Positions 26,807 through 35,248 of a stretch of DNA of 64,000 bases are shown here, piece by piece. The notes under the pieces were generated by a model. The model had not been told where the DNA came from. It did no database searches and saw nothing but the letters and a program-made list of their open reading frames with translations. Positions within the stretch are counted from its first letter, which is position 1. Each line of letters opens with the position of its first letter. Location of the stretch: the NCBI RefSeq assembly GCF_000014045.1, contig NC_008209.1:4053001-4117000 (forward strand), read 5' to 3'. The translations under genes were made by a program, and so were the position numbers. The DNA comes from Roseobacter denitrificans OCh 114. GTDB taxonomy: Bacteria; Pseudomonadota; Alphaproteobacteria; Rhodobacterales; Rhodobacteraceae.

Positions 26807-27196
26807 TTGCGGTCCTTTCGTTCGTGTCACGATAACACGTAGTAATTGAAAAAACACCTATGTGTTTCGCAGGCTACCACGTTGTGCATTTACATGGTTG
26901 AAGCGGGCTCGTTTGTGCGTCAAACGCAGGCTCGTTGCAAAAGAGCGCCTGCCGGGAATTCACCGCAGAGCGATCCGTCAGCATGGTGATCATGATCAAC
27001 CGCTCTTCGCCAACCTCTTTTCAATGTATCCGTTTTCATCAAAGCCACTGCACCCGCGCTACGATTTGCAAAGGGGATTCTACCCTGAATTGTTTTCTTG
27101 CGCCAAAACGCAAAAGTGCCCTACGATTGGCCAATTCTTTTTAATGCCCGTTTAATCAGTTTCATTCAAAACCATACAAATGAGAAGAAGCAAGCG
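26807..27196. promoter_or_regulatory. Divergent intergenic region between DUF4157 gene and channel gene
   Basis: Holds the promoters of two divergent genes. Visible on the DUF4157 side are the hairpin AAACAC-CTAT-GTGTTT (26852-26867) and CGTGT-N7-ACACG (26823-26839). Open frames in this stretch (for example 26862-27155) have no recognisable product. The last 60 bases before 27197 are AT-rich and probably contain the channel-gene promoter. Confidence 0.35.
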
Positions 27197-28492
27197 ATGA
27201 CCCGCGCCGTCCTCTTTGTCCTGATTCTGTCTTGCGCGATTTTCACCCTCGCGCCGGTATCGCATGCTTGTCCTGATACGCGACCGGAAGGCGACATCAT
27301 CGTGGCAATGCGCGATGATGCCGAGCCATTCTCCTATTTCAAAGCGAATGGCGACCCCGCAGGCTTTGCCTATGATCTCTGGCGCAATGTCGAACGGTCC
27401 TTGTCCGTCCTCGACAGTGACGGCAGATCCGTTGCCCCTAATGTGAATTTTGTCCCCTGCAACACCATTGATGGGCAGGAAATCGGATTGGTGAGCGGTC
27501 GCATCGACGTTGTGATTGCACCGCTCACAATCACGTCCGAGCGCATGCAGTCCTATGATTTTTCCCAACAGTACCTGTCATCCGGCATTGCACTTGCATT
27601 ACCGCCGTCCAACGCAATCGACTTCTCGCAAGCCAAAGACATCGTTTCAGAAACAATCTTTCACCCGACGGTCGCCCGGGCCGTGCTGCTGTTCCTGAGT
27701 TTCAATCTGCTGATGGCATTCCTGATCCGCTGGCTTTTGTTCGGCAAAACAGCGGATGGCGAACACACAACCGCTTCGCTATGGCTGCGATCGATACTTG
27801 AGTCGATTATTCGAACCATTGGGCTGCGCGGTGTTGGCGATGGATACAGCACAGCGATGGCAAAAGTACTTGAGATTTTTCTGGCCGTGGTCGGAACTGC
27901 ACTATCCGCGACCTTGCTGGGCGTTCTGACATCCGCGTTTGTCGGTTCTGTCGGCGGACAAAAACGGGTTGCGGCGCAAGAACTTACGGAAATGTCAATT
28001 GCAACACTCGACTGCTCGACTTCGCAGAACCTGCTGTTGGTGGAGTATCGCAAACGTCTTCAGGACGCCGACCCTGTTTCGCCAGAAGCTGCGGCATTGA
28101 GGACGCGTGTGGCACAACTCACTTGCCGGCCCGAGGATCCTGAGCGAGAAGACATTTCCGTTGACAATGACCCCACACTGAAGGGACATGTGACACTGGT
28201 TTCAAGCTGGCCCAAAGCTGCGAACCTGCTCGCGAAGGGCGAAGTCGACGGAGTGCTTGGTGACTGGATCGCACTCACATATCTGAGCCGTCAGGATCAA
28301 TACAGCGACAAGATATCGGTTCTGCCAAACGTTTATCGCAATGAGCCCTATGGTTGGGGAATTTCCCGCGCATCGGTCACACAAAGCATGCGGCGCGATA
28401 TTGATCGCGCGTTGATCCGCGAGATGCGCAACAGGGACTGGCGCAAAAACCTCGAAGATGAGCTTGGCACAGGCAGCGTGTCACCAAATTGA
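27197..28492 (+). CDS. Ionotropic glutamate receptor-like ligand-gated channel (GluR0-type architecture)
   Basis: A 431-residue protein. Signal peptide is 1-24; first half of a type-3 solute-binding domain is about 30-150 (ILSYFK-like ligand fold, DLWRNVERSL, GRIDVVIAPLTITSERMQSYDFS). Helix 1 is about 158-182. A pore loop about 195-220 contains TIGLRGVGDGYST in place of the K+ filter TVGYGD. Helix 2 is about 225-250, and the second half of the binding domain about 260-420. This split binding domain around helix-pore-helix is the layout of bacterial GluR0 channels. The filter is longer than the canonical one, so ion selectivity is uncertain. ATG 27197 is the start that yields the signal peptide. 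The next gene follows after 2 bases. Confidence 0.8.
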   Translation: MTRAVLFVLILSCAIFTLAPVSHACPDTRPEGDIIVAMRDDAEPFSYFKANGDPAGFAYDLWRNVERSLSVLDSDGRSVAPNVNFVPCNTIDGQEIGLVSGRIDVVIAPLTITSERMQSYDFSQQYLSSGIALALPPSNAIDFSQAKDIVSETIFHPTVARAVLLFLSFNLLMAFLIRWLLFGKTADGEHTTASLWLRSILESIIRTIGLRGVGDGYSTAMAKVLEIFLAVVGTALSATLLGVLTSAFVGSVGGQKRVAAQELTEMSIATLDCSTSQNLLLVEYRKRLQDADPVSPEAAALRTRVAQLTCRPEDPEREDISVDNDPTLKGHVTLVSSWPKAANLLAKGEVDGVLGDWIALTYLSRQDQYSDKISVLPNVYRNEPYGWGISRASVTQSMRRDIDRALIREMRNRDWRKNLEDELGTGSVSPN

Positions 28493-28494
28493 CG

Positions 28495-29298
28495 ATGCAG
28501 GGACATAAGCCTCCGCCGTCCGCGACGCCGCCGATCACCACTGCGGATGCGACGACACAGGCTTCTTACCACCTCTATTTTTCATCCGGCCTTTACGACC
28601 TGCGCTATCCCAGTCCCAACCGGATCATGTGGCAACGGATTGAGCAGTTTTTGCACGCTGGTGCTGCGGTGTTGGATTTCGGTTGCGGCAGTGGTCGCTA
28701 CCTGATGCGTCTGCAGGGGCGTGTTGCACGTGCCGCAGGGTTTGATGTCAGCCCGACCGCACTGGAAACAATTCGTGAGCGCGCGGCGCGGTCTGAATGG
28801 CACGATCTGCATGTCCTCGGCCCTGACGAGGCGGATATTGCTGACCATACTAAAGCGTATGGGCAGGTGGACCTCGTGCTGTGCCTGTTTGGTGTTCTCG
28901 GGCACATTACGGATGAAACGGCCCGCGCGCAGGCCCTGCTGCGCATGCGCGAGGCTCTGAAACCAGACAGTGGCAGGGTGTTGATCTCCGTGCCCAACAG
29001 GGCGCGCCGTTTTCGCGCCGAACAAGCCAGAAACAGAGACACCAGCGGGCTGGTGCGCTATAGTCGGCGGACAGAGGACGGTCAGAATGTCGTATTGAAT
29101 TACCAGCTTTTTGACCCTGAAAAACTGGTGCAGGAGCTTGCAGCAGCGGGCTTCAACCTGCGCCGCATCGGGTGTGAAAGCGTTCTCCCCGAAAGCTGGC
29201 TTTTGCGCAATGGCCTCGCAAGAAGGCTCGATGCGCTATTGACGCCGCTGTGTCCGCCCCGTTGGGGATATGGGATTTATGCCGAGGCATCCTGCTGA
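28495..29298 (+). CDS. Class I SAM-dependent methyltransferase
   Basis: A 267-residue protein with a Rossmann-type methyltransferase domain. Motif I is VLDFGCGSGRYLMRL (about residues 60-75), motif II GFDVSPTALE, motif IV VDLVLCLFGVLGHI, and post-motif LKPDSGRVLISVPN. The substrate is unknown. The start is ATG 28495; a TTG two codons earlier overlaps the channel-gene stop. The tight spacing suggests one transcript with the channel. It precedes the leader of the injection-system operon. Confidence 0.8.
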   Translation: MQGHKPPPSATPPITTADATTQASYHLYFSSGLYDLRYPSPNRIMWQRIEQFLHAGAAVLDFGCGSGRYLMRLQGRVARAAGFDVSPTALETIRERAARSEWHDLHVLGPDEADIADHTKAYGQVDLVLCLFGVLGHITDETARAQALLRMREALKPDSGRVLISVPNRARRFRAEQARNRDTSGLVRYSRRTEDGQNVVLNYQLFDPEKLVQELAAAGFNLRRIGCESVLPESWLLRNGLARRLDALLTPLCPPRWGYGIYAEASC

Positions 29299-29720
29299 GC
29301 GTGTTTATGCTGCATTCGATTTAAATCGGCCCGTGATGGCTGCGATCTGCTGGTCGTTCCGGTTTCAAGCTGACTTGTTCCACCTTCACATTCTGGTCGT
29401 ACGACCTTTGCTCAACACAGTCGGAAAAAGTAGCGGCGCCAGAACTGAGATAACCGTTATCTGAATGATTTTATTACAGTTTTTTCACGCTATTATTCTT
29501 TCGCCAATCGCCGCTCGTAAGAGAAAAACGACCCTTGGTTGATGCTCAACGCCAAAACTCTCGTAGAAATTTAGAAAAAAACAGAGAGTTTTGTTGCTTT
29601 TAAACAACTTCAGGTTACGCTACCCGAAATTTCCTTGAAAGGTGGACTGGTGTATTTTCGCCATTTGTCTCGCGCCTGCTTTTGTTTTTTCCATCTGGTG
29701 TCCGCACGGCGGTCAGCCTC
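29299..29720 (+). promoter_or_regulatory. Palindrome-rich leader of the contractile injection system operon
   Basis: A 422-base AT-richer stretch without a gene. It contains three perfect short palindromes: CGATTTAAATCG (29317-29328), GGTCGTACGACC (29395-29406) and AGATAACCGTTATCT (29448-29462, one central unpaired base). A longer hairpin follows at 29553-29593. Such clustering suggests operator sites for dimeric regulators. No clear -35/-10 pair could be fixed. Confidence 0.5.
29553..29593 (+). promoter_or_regulatory. Perfect 10-bp inverted repeat before the injection operon
   Basis: CAAAACTCTC (29553-29562) pairs with GAGAGTTTTG (29584-29593) across a 21-base A-rich loop. It lies 128 bases before the first start codon. 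It could be an operator or an RNA hairpin; the long loop and missing U-run argue against a simple terminator. Confidence 0.5.
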
Positions 29721-30293
29721 ATGATTGACCTCACGCTGAAGCTCATCTGCGACCGGCTCAACGCGCATTTATCCGCGCTCTTTTCAGTTCCTGAAGACCT
29801 TGTGGCAATCGGACCCCTAAATGACGCAGAAGGTAAACCGTCGGCAGAGGCGCGAAACCGGCTAACCATCTTTGTGACAAATATCGCACAGGACAGCATG
29901 CCGAGAAATGACGCGGCACGCGGGGTTGCGCAGATTGGACAGGCACGGCCCGTCCATCTTGATATCTACTTCATGCTCGCCTCCGGTCACGACGCTGAAA
30001 TCTACGAAGAGGGTTTGAAGCTGGTATCGGCGGCGCTGATGTTCTTCCAGTCGAATTCCGTCATGACCCCTCAGAATACGCCCGAGATGCCCTCTGGTAT
30101 CTCGCAACTGTCAATCGACATTGCCAATCTCAAAGTTGAAGAGATCGGTCAGCTGTGGGGCAACCTTGGTGGGCGATATGTGCCATCGGTCATGTTCAAG
30201 GTCCGCTCAGTGATGATCGACGCGGGTCTGGTGAAATCCATCACCCCGCTCATCCGCGCGCCTGCAAGTTCTGCCAAAGCGGAGGCAGGATGA
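29721..30293 (+). CDS. Contractile injection system tail-terminator-like protein (DUF4255, Pvc16/Afp16 type)
   Basis: A 190-residue protein of the DUF4255 (Pvc16 N-terminal) family. Family features are the helical start MIDLTLKLICDRLNAHL, the RNRLTIFVTNIAQD strand and the terminal PSVMFKVRSVMID. In Afp/PVC particles this protein caps the distal end of tube and sheath and sets sheath attachment. The ATG at 29721 is chosen because it begins the conserved helix; upstream codons of the frame are unlike the family. First gene of the operon here, whereas Afp16 is last in Afp. It overlaps the next gene (ATGA). Confidence 0.85.
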   Translation: MIDLTLKLICDRLNAHLSALFSVPEDLVAIGPLNDAEGKPSAEARNRLTIFVTNIAQDSMPRNDAARGVAQIGQARPVHLDIYFMLASGHDAEIYEEGLKLVSAALMFFQSNSVMTPQNTPEMPSGISQLSIDIANLKVEEIGQLWGNLGGRYVPSVMFKVRSVMIDAGLVKSITPLIRAPASSAKAEAG

Positions 30294-31030
30294 TGGGCTG
30301 GGACGTTTTGGCAGAACTGACGGTTGAGCATGAATATTATGCGCCCAATATGCCCCCGGTGACGCTGCGCCCGAATGATGCGCACAGCTTTGACAAGGAT
30401 GGGCTGTTGCTGCGCCAGCAAGGCGGCAGAGGATTCATTCTTGCCGAGGAAGATACACCTGAATTGCCCGCGCAGGTTGCGATTGACCTGCATGCGCAAA
30501 GCACTGATGTGATCACCGTCACGGCAGGCGGAAACTGGGACAACGTCCCGCAAATCGACCTGACGACCGGGACCGATCACGCGACCCTGGACCCGCTGAC
30601 GCAAGACGCGCTGCCTGCTCAAACACCCGGTCACTTGCGGCTTGCGCAGCTGAACATAGGGATCACGCCCAGATTGCATCGCAAACTGCATGTGGCATTC
30701 AAGGCGATCGCATCGCATTGGGCCTATCACGTCATAGGCCCCGGACATGACGACGTGATGATCGAGGACCCGGACGGGCGTGTGTCCTTTTCCCCTCTGG
30801 GCGTGAGGGTGCTGCCAGACGGCAGACCGGCAAATGTCCTGCGTTCCAGCGATGCCCTGCCTGCGCGGGCGCGGCCCGGCCAGCGCTTCAGCCTTTCAAA
30901 ACCCGGGCCCTTTGGTCCACGCACTCTCATTCCCGTACTGCCTGCACCGCAGCCCCTGTTCGCAACCGTACCAGCCCCTGACGGGACCGGCGCACTCATT
31001 CAATCTGACATCTACGTCTCGATCTTTTAA
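30290..31030 (+). CDS. Uncharacterised protein of the contractile injection operon
   Basis: A 246-residue soluble protein without signal peptide or membrane helix. Translation is coupled to the terminator gene by an ATGA overlap, and the sheath gene follows after 15 bases. It is rich in short beta-like stretches with Pro/Gly turns (LPDGRPANVLRS, RTLIPVLPAPQP). I do not recognise a family. Its place between terminator and sheath suggests a structural or assembly role near the distal cap. Confidence 0.7.
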   Translation: MMGWDVLAELTVEHEYYAPNMPPVTLRPNDAHSFDKDGLLLRQQGGRGFILAEEDTPELPAQVAIDLHAQSTDVITVTAGGNWDNVPQIDLTTGTDHATLDPLTQDALPAQTPGHLRLAQLNIGITPRLHRKLHVAFKAIASHWAYHVIGPGHDDVMIEDPDGRVSFSPLGVRVLPDGRPANVLRSSDALPARARPGQRFSLSKPGPFGPRTLIPVLPAPQPLFATVPAPDGTGALIQSDIYVSIF

Positions 31031-31045
31031 AGGAGGACCTGCAGC

Positions 31046-33433
31046 ATGGTCATGAAAACCCCCGGCGTCTACATTGTCGAAAAGAACGCCTTTCCCAACT
31101 CCGTCGTACAGGTCGCCACGGCCGTTCCGGCGTTTATCGGCTATACAGAAAAAGCGGTGAACGGAAACGTCTCCTTGCACGAGACCCCGATGAAGATCAA
31201 TTCGATCTCGGAGTATCACAACTACTTTGGCGGCGCGTCCGAGCCTCTCTTCGCAATCAAGCCCTTCGAAGAACGCAAATCCGCACAGCCCTACGGTGAC
31301 GATGCTGACATGGCCACAGCGGCTGAGTTGCCGCAGGCCGTCTTTACGGTCGACGGCCCGGCAGGGCCCATGAAATACGAACTGATCCAGACAAATACCG
31401 CCTTTACGCTTTACAGCGCCATGCGCGCGTTTTTCCTGAATGGGGGCGGTACGTGTTATGTAACCTCCATCGGGTCTTACAAGGACCAGATCGACGCGCA
31501 AAAGATGCTCAATGCGATCACGCGGCTGGAAAAAGAACCCGAACCGACGATGCTGGTCATTCCGGAAACCACGCGCCTGACCCGTCAGAATTCGCTCAAG
31601 GTGCAGCAGCAGATGCTGGCCCATTGCGGCTTCAAGATGAAAAACCGTTTTGCGATCCTCGATATTCATGGCGGTTATCTGGATGAGCGCAGCCCGCGCG
31701 GCGATCCGATCAAATGTTTCCGCAATGACGCAGGTACAAACTATCTCGACTATGGGGCGGCCTATTACCCATGGCTCGACAGCGCGGTCTACCAGTCGCG
31801 CGATTTCACATTTGAAAACATCGAACTGAAGAAATACCGCAACGTTTTCATCTCATTGCTCAAGTCCAGCGTCAAAATGGACAAGACCATCGTGCCGGAA
31901 ATCCTGAAAGTCGGGACAGCGGTCGTATCCGGTGACTTCACCGTTTCCGTCACCAAGGGCGGCGTATCCGTCATCAAGAATTCGGACATCCACGCAGCCG
32001 ATGATCTGGCCGATGCCAAAGAGCTGAAATACAAAGTCGTCGGTGCGCCAAAGAATGCGATGGATACAGAGGCGCTCACCGAGTTGACAAATAACATGAA
32101 GGGCAAAATCGTCCTTGGTGCGAAAAATGCCACGGATGACGCGCTGAAAGAAGCGGCACCGGTCTATGACTTTACGCAAGACGACATCGACAGCGGAAAG
32201 GTACGCTACGTTCACACGGGCGACACAAGCGACAAGGGCTTTTTCGAACTGATCATCACGGACAACGAGGGCGTGCAGACATCTGCCCGAAAGATCGCCG
32301 TCTTGATCGGCAGCGATGTGCTCGCTTTGCCGGATGTCAAAAAGAAGAAAACCATAAGCATCCCCGTCGATGAAGATGGTGTGACCATCGAGAACGTGGT
32401 TCTGCTGGGCGCGGATGAGATAGACCCCGTTGCCGTCAAAAAGGACAATGACGCCGTCCAGCAGGCGCTTGCGGCGGTTGATGCATTGCCCCCGGATGCG
32501 ACAGATGCCGCCAAGGCGGAGGCTGCCAAAACACTGGAGGACGCCGAAGCTGCGGCAATCCTTGCGGTCAAGGACAAAAAACTGACGCGCAAGGATATCG
32601 GTGTTTGGGAAGTCGACGGCACGCAGGCCATCAAGTTTACGCCTGACCCTGCCCTTGATCGGGCAGAGACATCCGTGCGCTACAAATTCATGACCGCCGA
32701 CGGACTATCCGCCCCCAAGGAGATCAAGATTCTTGTGGACGGTATCGTGGCAACCGACACGACCGAAGATCAGGCGGCAAAGACGACAGACAAAACCATG
32801 CGCGTATTGGTCCCGCTTTACACCGATGTGATGAACGCCATCACCAAATACATGAACACCATGCCACCAGCAGCGGCGATGGCGGGGATTTACACGGCCG
32901 TGGATAACACCCGCGGCGTCTGGAAGGCCCCAGCGAATGTGTCCGTTGCCGGGGTGACAGGCCCCATGGTCAATATCGACCATGCACAACAGGAAAACCT
33001 GAACGTGTCGACAACCGGTAAATCGATCAACGCGATCCGTCCCTTTGTGGGCGAAGGCACGTTGGTCTGGGGCGCGCGCACGCTTGACGGCAACTCGCTG
33101 GACTGGCGCTACATCAACGTGCGTCGCACCATGATCATGATCGAGGAATCCATCCGGCTGGCCGCCAAGGCCTATGTGTTCGAACCCAACACGGCGCAGA
33201 CATGGGTGACGATCCGGTCGATGATCGAAAACTTCCTGACCTCGGTCTGGAAAGCGGGCGGTCTTGCCGGTGCGGTGCCGACGGATGCGTTCAGTGTCCA
33301 AGTCGGTCTGGGTCAGACGATGACGCCGGTGGATATTCTGGAAGGCAAGCTGCTGATCACCGTTCTGGTGGCCGTCTCGCGCCCTGCGGAATTCATCGAA
33401 ATCACGTTCCAGCAACAAATGCAGAAATCATAA
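31046..33433 (+). CDS. Contractile tail sheath protein with large inserted domains
   Basis: A 795-residue sheath subunit, the contracting outer tube. Residues 1-280 and about 585-795 are the conserved sheath core (TPGVYIVEKNAFPNSVVQVATAVPAFIGYTE; LNGGGTCYVTSIG; GTLVWGARTLDGNSLDWRYINVRRTM; VWKAGGLAGA). Between them, about 283-588 (31892-32810), is an insertion with two beta-rich modules. The first contains DFTQDDIDSGKVRYVHTGD followed by FFELIITDNEG, the signature of cadherin/CSPG-like repeats; an Ala/Asp-rich helical linker (about 465-510) separates the second. A consensus AGGAGG site (31031-31036) implies high expression. It is the only sheath gene, whereas Afp has three. Confidence 0.93.
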   Translation: MVMKTPGVYIVEKNAFPNSVVQVATAVPAFIGYTEKAVNGNVSLHETPMKINSISEYHNYFGGASEPLFAIKPFEERKSAQPYGDDADMATAAELPQAVFTVDGPAGPMKYELIQTNTAFTLYSAMRAFFLNGGGTCYVTSIGSYKDQIDAQKMLNAITRLEKEPEPTMLVIPETTRLTRQNSLKVQQQMLAHCGFKMKNRFAILDIHGGYLDERSPRGDPIKCFRNDAGTNYLDYGAAYYPWLDSAVYQSRDFTFENIELKKYRNVFISLLKSSVKMDKTIVPEILKVGTAVVSGDFTVSVTKGGVSVIKNSDIHAADDLADAKELKYKVVGAPKNAMDTEALTELTNNMKGKIVLGAKNATDDALKEAAPVYDFTQDDIDSGKVRYVHTGDTSDKGFFELIITDNEGVQTSARKIAVLIGSDVLALPDVKKKKTISIPVDEDGVTIENVVLLGADEIDPVAVKKDNDAVQQALAAVDALPPDATDAAKAEAAKTLEDAEAAAILAVKDKKLTRKDIGVWEVDGTQAIKFTPDPALDRAETSVRYKFMTADGLSAPKEIKILVDGIVATDTTEDQAAKTTDKTMRVLVPLYTDVMNAITKYMNTMPPAAAMAGIYTAVDNTRGVWKAPANVSVAGVTGPMVNIDHAQQENLNVSTTGKSINAIRPFVGEGTLVWGARTLDGNSLDWRYINVRRTMIMIEESIRLAAKAYVFEPNTAQTWVTIRSMIENFLTSVWKAGGLAGAVPTDAFSVQVGLGQTMTPVDILEGKLLITVLVAVSRPAEFIEITFQQQMQKS

Positions 33434-33458
33434 GAATTGAACAAGAAGGATATAGACT

Positions 33459-33917
33459 ATGGCAGATGATGGCTCCGCCCAAACAACGGCAATCTGGCCG
33501 CTTCCCAAGTTCCATTTTCAGGTGAAATGGGACGATACGGAACTGGCGTTTCAGGAGGTTTCCGGTCTCGACATCGAGTCCGAGCCGCTGGAATATCGCG
33601 CGGGCAACAACCCGGTTTTTTCCAAGATCAAGATGCCGGGCATGATCAAATACAGCAATATCACCATGAAAAAAGGCGTATTTGTCAAAGACAATGCTTT
33701 GTTTGACTGGTTTGCAGAGATCAAGATGAACGTGATCAAGCGCAAGGCGATCACGATTTCCTTGCTGGATGAAGCGCAAGCGCCGACGATGGTATGGAAG
33801 GTTCAAAACGCCTTTCCCATCAAGGTCACGGGCACGGATCTGAAAGCCGAGGGCAATGAGGTCGCGGTGGAAAGCATCGAGATCGCGCACGAAGGCTTTG
33901 TCATCGAGAACGCCTGA
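33459..33917 (+). CDS. Contractile injection system inner tube protein 1 (gp19/Afp1-like)
   Basis: A 152-residue phage T4 gp19-like tube protein. It has the family opening FHFQVKWDDTELAFQEVSGLDIESEPLEYR, then PGMIKYSNITMKKGVF and a terminal AVESIEIAHEGF. Hexamers stack to form the inner tube driven through the target. It starts 25 bases after the sheath with AGAAGGA upstream. The second tube gene follows after 5 bases. Confidence 0.93.
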   Translation: MADDGSAQTTAIWPLPKFHFQVKWDDTELAFQEVSGLDIESEPLEYRAGNNPVFSKIKMPGMIKYSNITMKKGVFVKDNALFDWFAEIKMNVIKRKAITISLLDEAQAPTMVWKVQNAFPIKVTGTDLKAEGNEVAVESIEIAHEGFVIENA

Positions 33918-33922
33918 CGCCG

Positions 33923-34378
33923 ATGGACCCGCTTAGCCCGCCTGTCGCGTTTCATTTTTCGGTCATGTTCGTGGGCGGTACGCCGCCCGTGTCGGATACG
34001 GCATTTCAGGAGGTGTCAGGGCTCGAAAGTGGCCTTGAGACCGAAGCGCTGGTGGAAGGCGGCGAGAACCGCTTTGTCCACCAACTGCCCAAGCCGCTGA
34101 AACAGGGCAACCTCAAGCTCAAGCGCGGGATGACGCCTGCGGACAGTGGTCTGGTGAAATGGTGCAAGGCCACGATCGAAAACGATCTGTCGAAACCGAT
34201 CGAACCCAAGGACATTACGGTGTCGTTGTTGAATGAAGAGCGTGACCCGGTGGCCGTCTGGTCCATCGGGAACGCCTATCCGGTCAAGTGGACAGTAGGA
34301 GGATTTGACGCGATGAAAAACGAACTGGCCGTCGAAACAATCGAACTGGCCTATACCACCCTGAAGAGGAAAACCTGA
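33923..34378 (+). CDS. Inner tube protein 2 (Afp5-like tube initiator)
   Basis: A 151-residue second gp19-like protein, clearly homologous to its neighbour (TAFQEVSGLESGLETEALVEGGENRF; KLKRGMTPADSGLVKWCK; NELAVETIELAY) but divergent. In Afp and PVC a second tube protein sits between the baseplate hub and the main tube, and this is the likely role. ATGA overlap with the DUF5908 gene. Confidence 0.92.
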   Translation: MDPLSPPVAFHFSVMFVGGTPPVSDTAFQEVSGLESGLETEALVEGGENRFVHQLPKPLKQGNLKLKRGMTPADSGLVKWCKATIENDLSKPIEPKDITVSLLNEERDPVAVWSIGNAYPVKWTVGGFDAMKNELAVETIELAYTTLKRKT

Positions 34379-34551
34379 TGGCTGTCGAGATTGGAACGCT
34401 TGTCCTGAAGGGTCGCTTTGGGCCTGCCGAACCGGAAAGCACGCAAGCGCAGCCAGACCTGAGCGATGCGCTTGAAGCGCTCAGGCAGGAAGTGTTGCGC
34501 GATGTCGATCAAAAGCTGGAACAAGCGGCACGCCGCGCGCGGGAGCGTTGA
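34378..34551 (+). CDS. Small DUF5908-family protein (Afp6-like)
   Basis: A 57-residue protein, coupled by ATGA overlap to the tube gene and 3 bases from the next start. The opening AVEIGTLVLKGRF resembles the short DUF5908 proteins found at this exact place (between Afp5 and Afp7) in extracellular contractile injection systems. The C-terminal half is a charged helix (LEALRQEVLRDVDQKLEQAARRARER). Function unknown; presumably a baseplate or assembly factor. Confidence 0.75.
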   Translation: MAVEIGTLVLKGRFGPAEPESTQAQPDLSDALEALRQEVLRDVDQKLEQAARRARER

Positions 34552-34554
34552 TCA

Positions 34555-35241
34555 GTGGCCAAGCTCAAGATCATCAAATGTGCGATCAAATCCAGCAAGA
34601 TCGAACCCAAAAGCGGTGCGGCCAATACGTTTCAGGCGACGATCAACCCCGAAAGCTATAAGCACAACTATTCTCTGCAATACACCGGGACCAAGAACAA
34701 CAAGGACGCGCCCGTCGGAAAATCCGGCACCGTGCCGAAATACTCGATGGCCGACCCTGAAAAGATCGGGTTCTCGATCACGGTGGATGGCACGGGCGTC
34801 GTGCCCGATGCCAAGGGCAAGACCGTCGCCGCGCAACTCGAACAGTTGCGCAAGATCGTCTATGATTATGACGGTGATGAACACGAACCGACGGCGGTGA
34901 AAATCATCTGGGGCAAGGGTCTCAAGGCGTTTTTCGGCAGGCTGACTGACATGGCCGTGGATTACACGTTGTTTCATCCCGACGGGACCGCGCTGCGGGC
35001 CAAGATCACGATGAATTTCATCGAGGCGCGCACGGCCGCACAGGAGGCGCTGGAGGCGAAACGCCGCTCGCCCGACCTGACCCATGTGGTGCGCGTGCAA
35101 AGCGGGGATACGCTGCCGATGCTGTGTTACAGGATCTACAAGGATGCGGGCAAATACCTCGCCATTGCTGCCTTCAACGACCTAGACAGTTTCAGGGATC
35201 TGGAGCCGAACACGTTGCTCCGTTTCCCGCCGATGAGGTGA
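34555..35241 (+). CDS. LysM-containing hub/baseplate protein (Afp7-like)
   Basis: A 228-residue protein. The N-terminal part (about 1-165) is a tube/hub-like beta domain; residues about 170-225 are a LysM-like module (HVVRVQSGDTLPMLCYRIYKDAGKYLAIAAFNDL...). Afp7/Pvc7 and T4 gp53 carry this module and join the hub to the wedges. GTG start at 34555. It lies directly before the spike gene as in Afp. Confidence 0.88.
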   Translation: MAKLKIIKCAIKSSKIEPKSGAANTFQATINPESYKHNYSLQYTGTKNNKDAPVGKSGTVPKYSMADPEKIGFSITVDGTGVVPDAKGKTVAAQLEQLRKIVYDYDGDEHEPTAVKIIWGKGLKAFFGRLTDMAVDYTLFHPDGTALRAKITMNFIEARTAAQEALEAKRRSPDLTHVVRVQSGDTLPMLCYRIYKDAGKYLAIAAFNDLDSFRDLEPNTLLRFPPMR

Positions 35242-35248
35242 CAAAGCC

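Noticed and set aside
26862..27155. 97-codon forward frame between the DUF4157 and channel genes
   Set aside because: No ribosome site, unusual composition, and it lies in a divergent promoter region.
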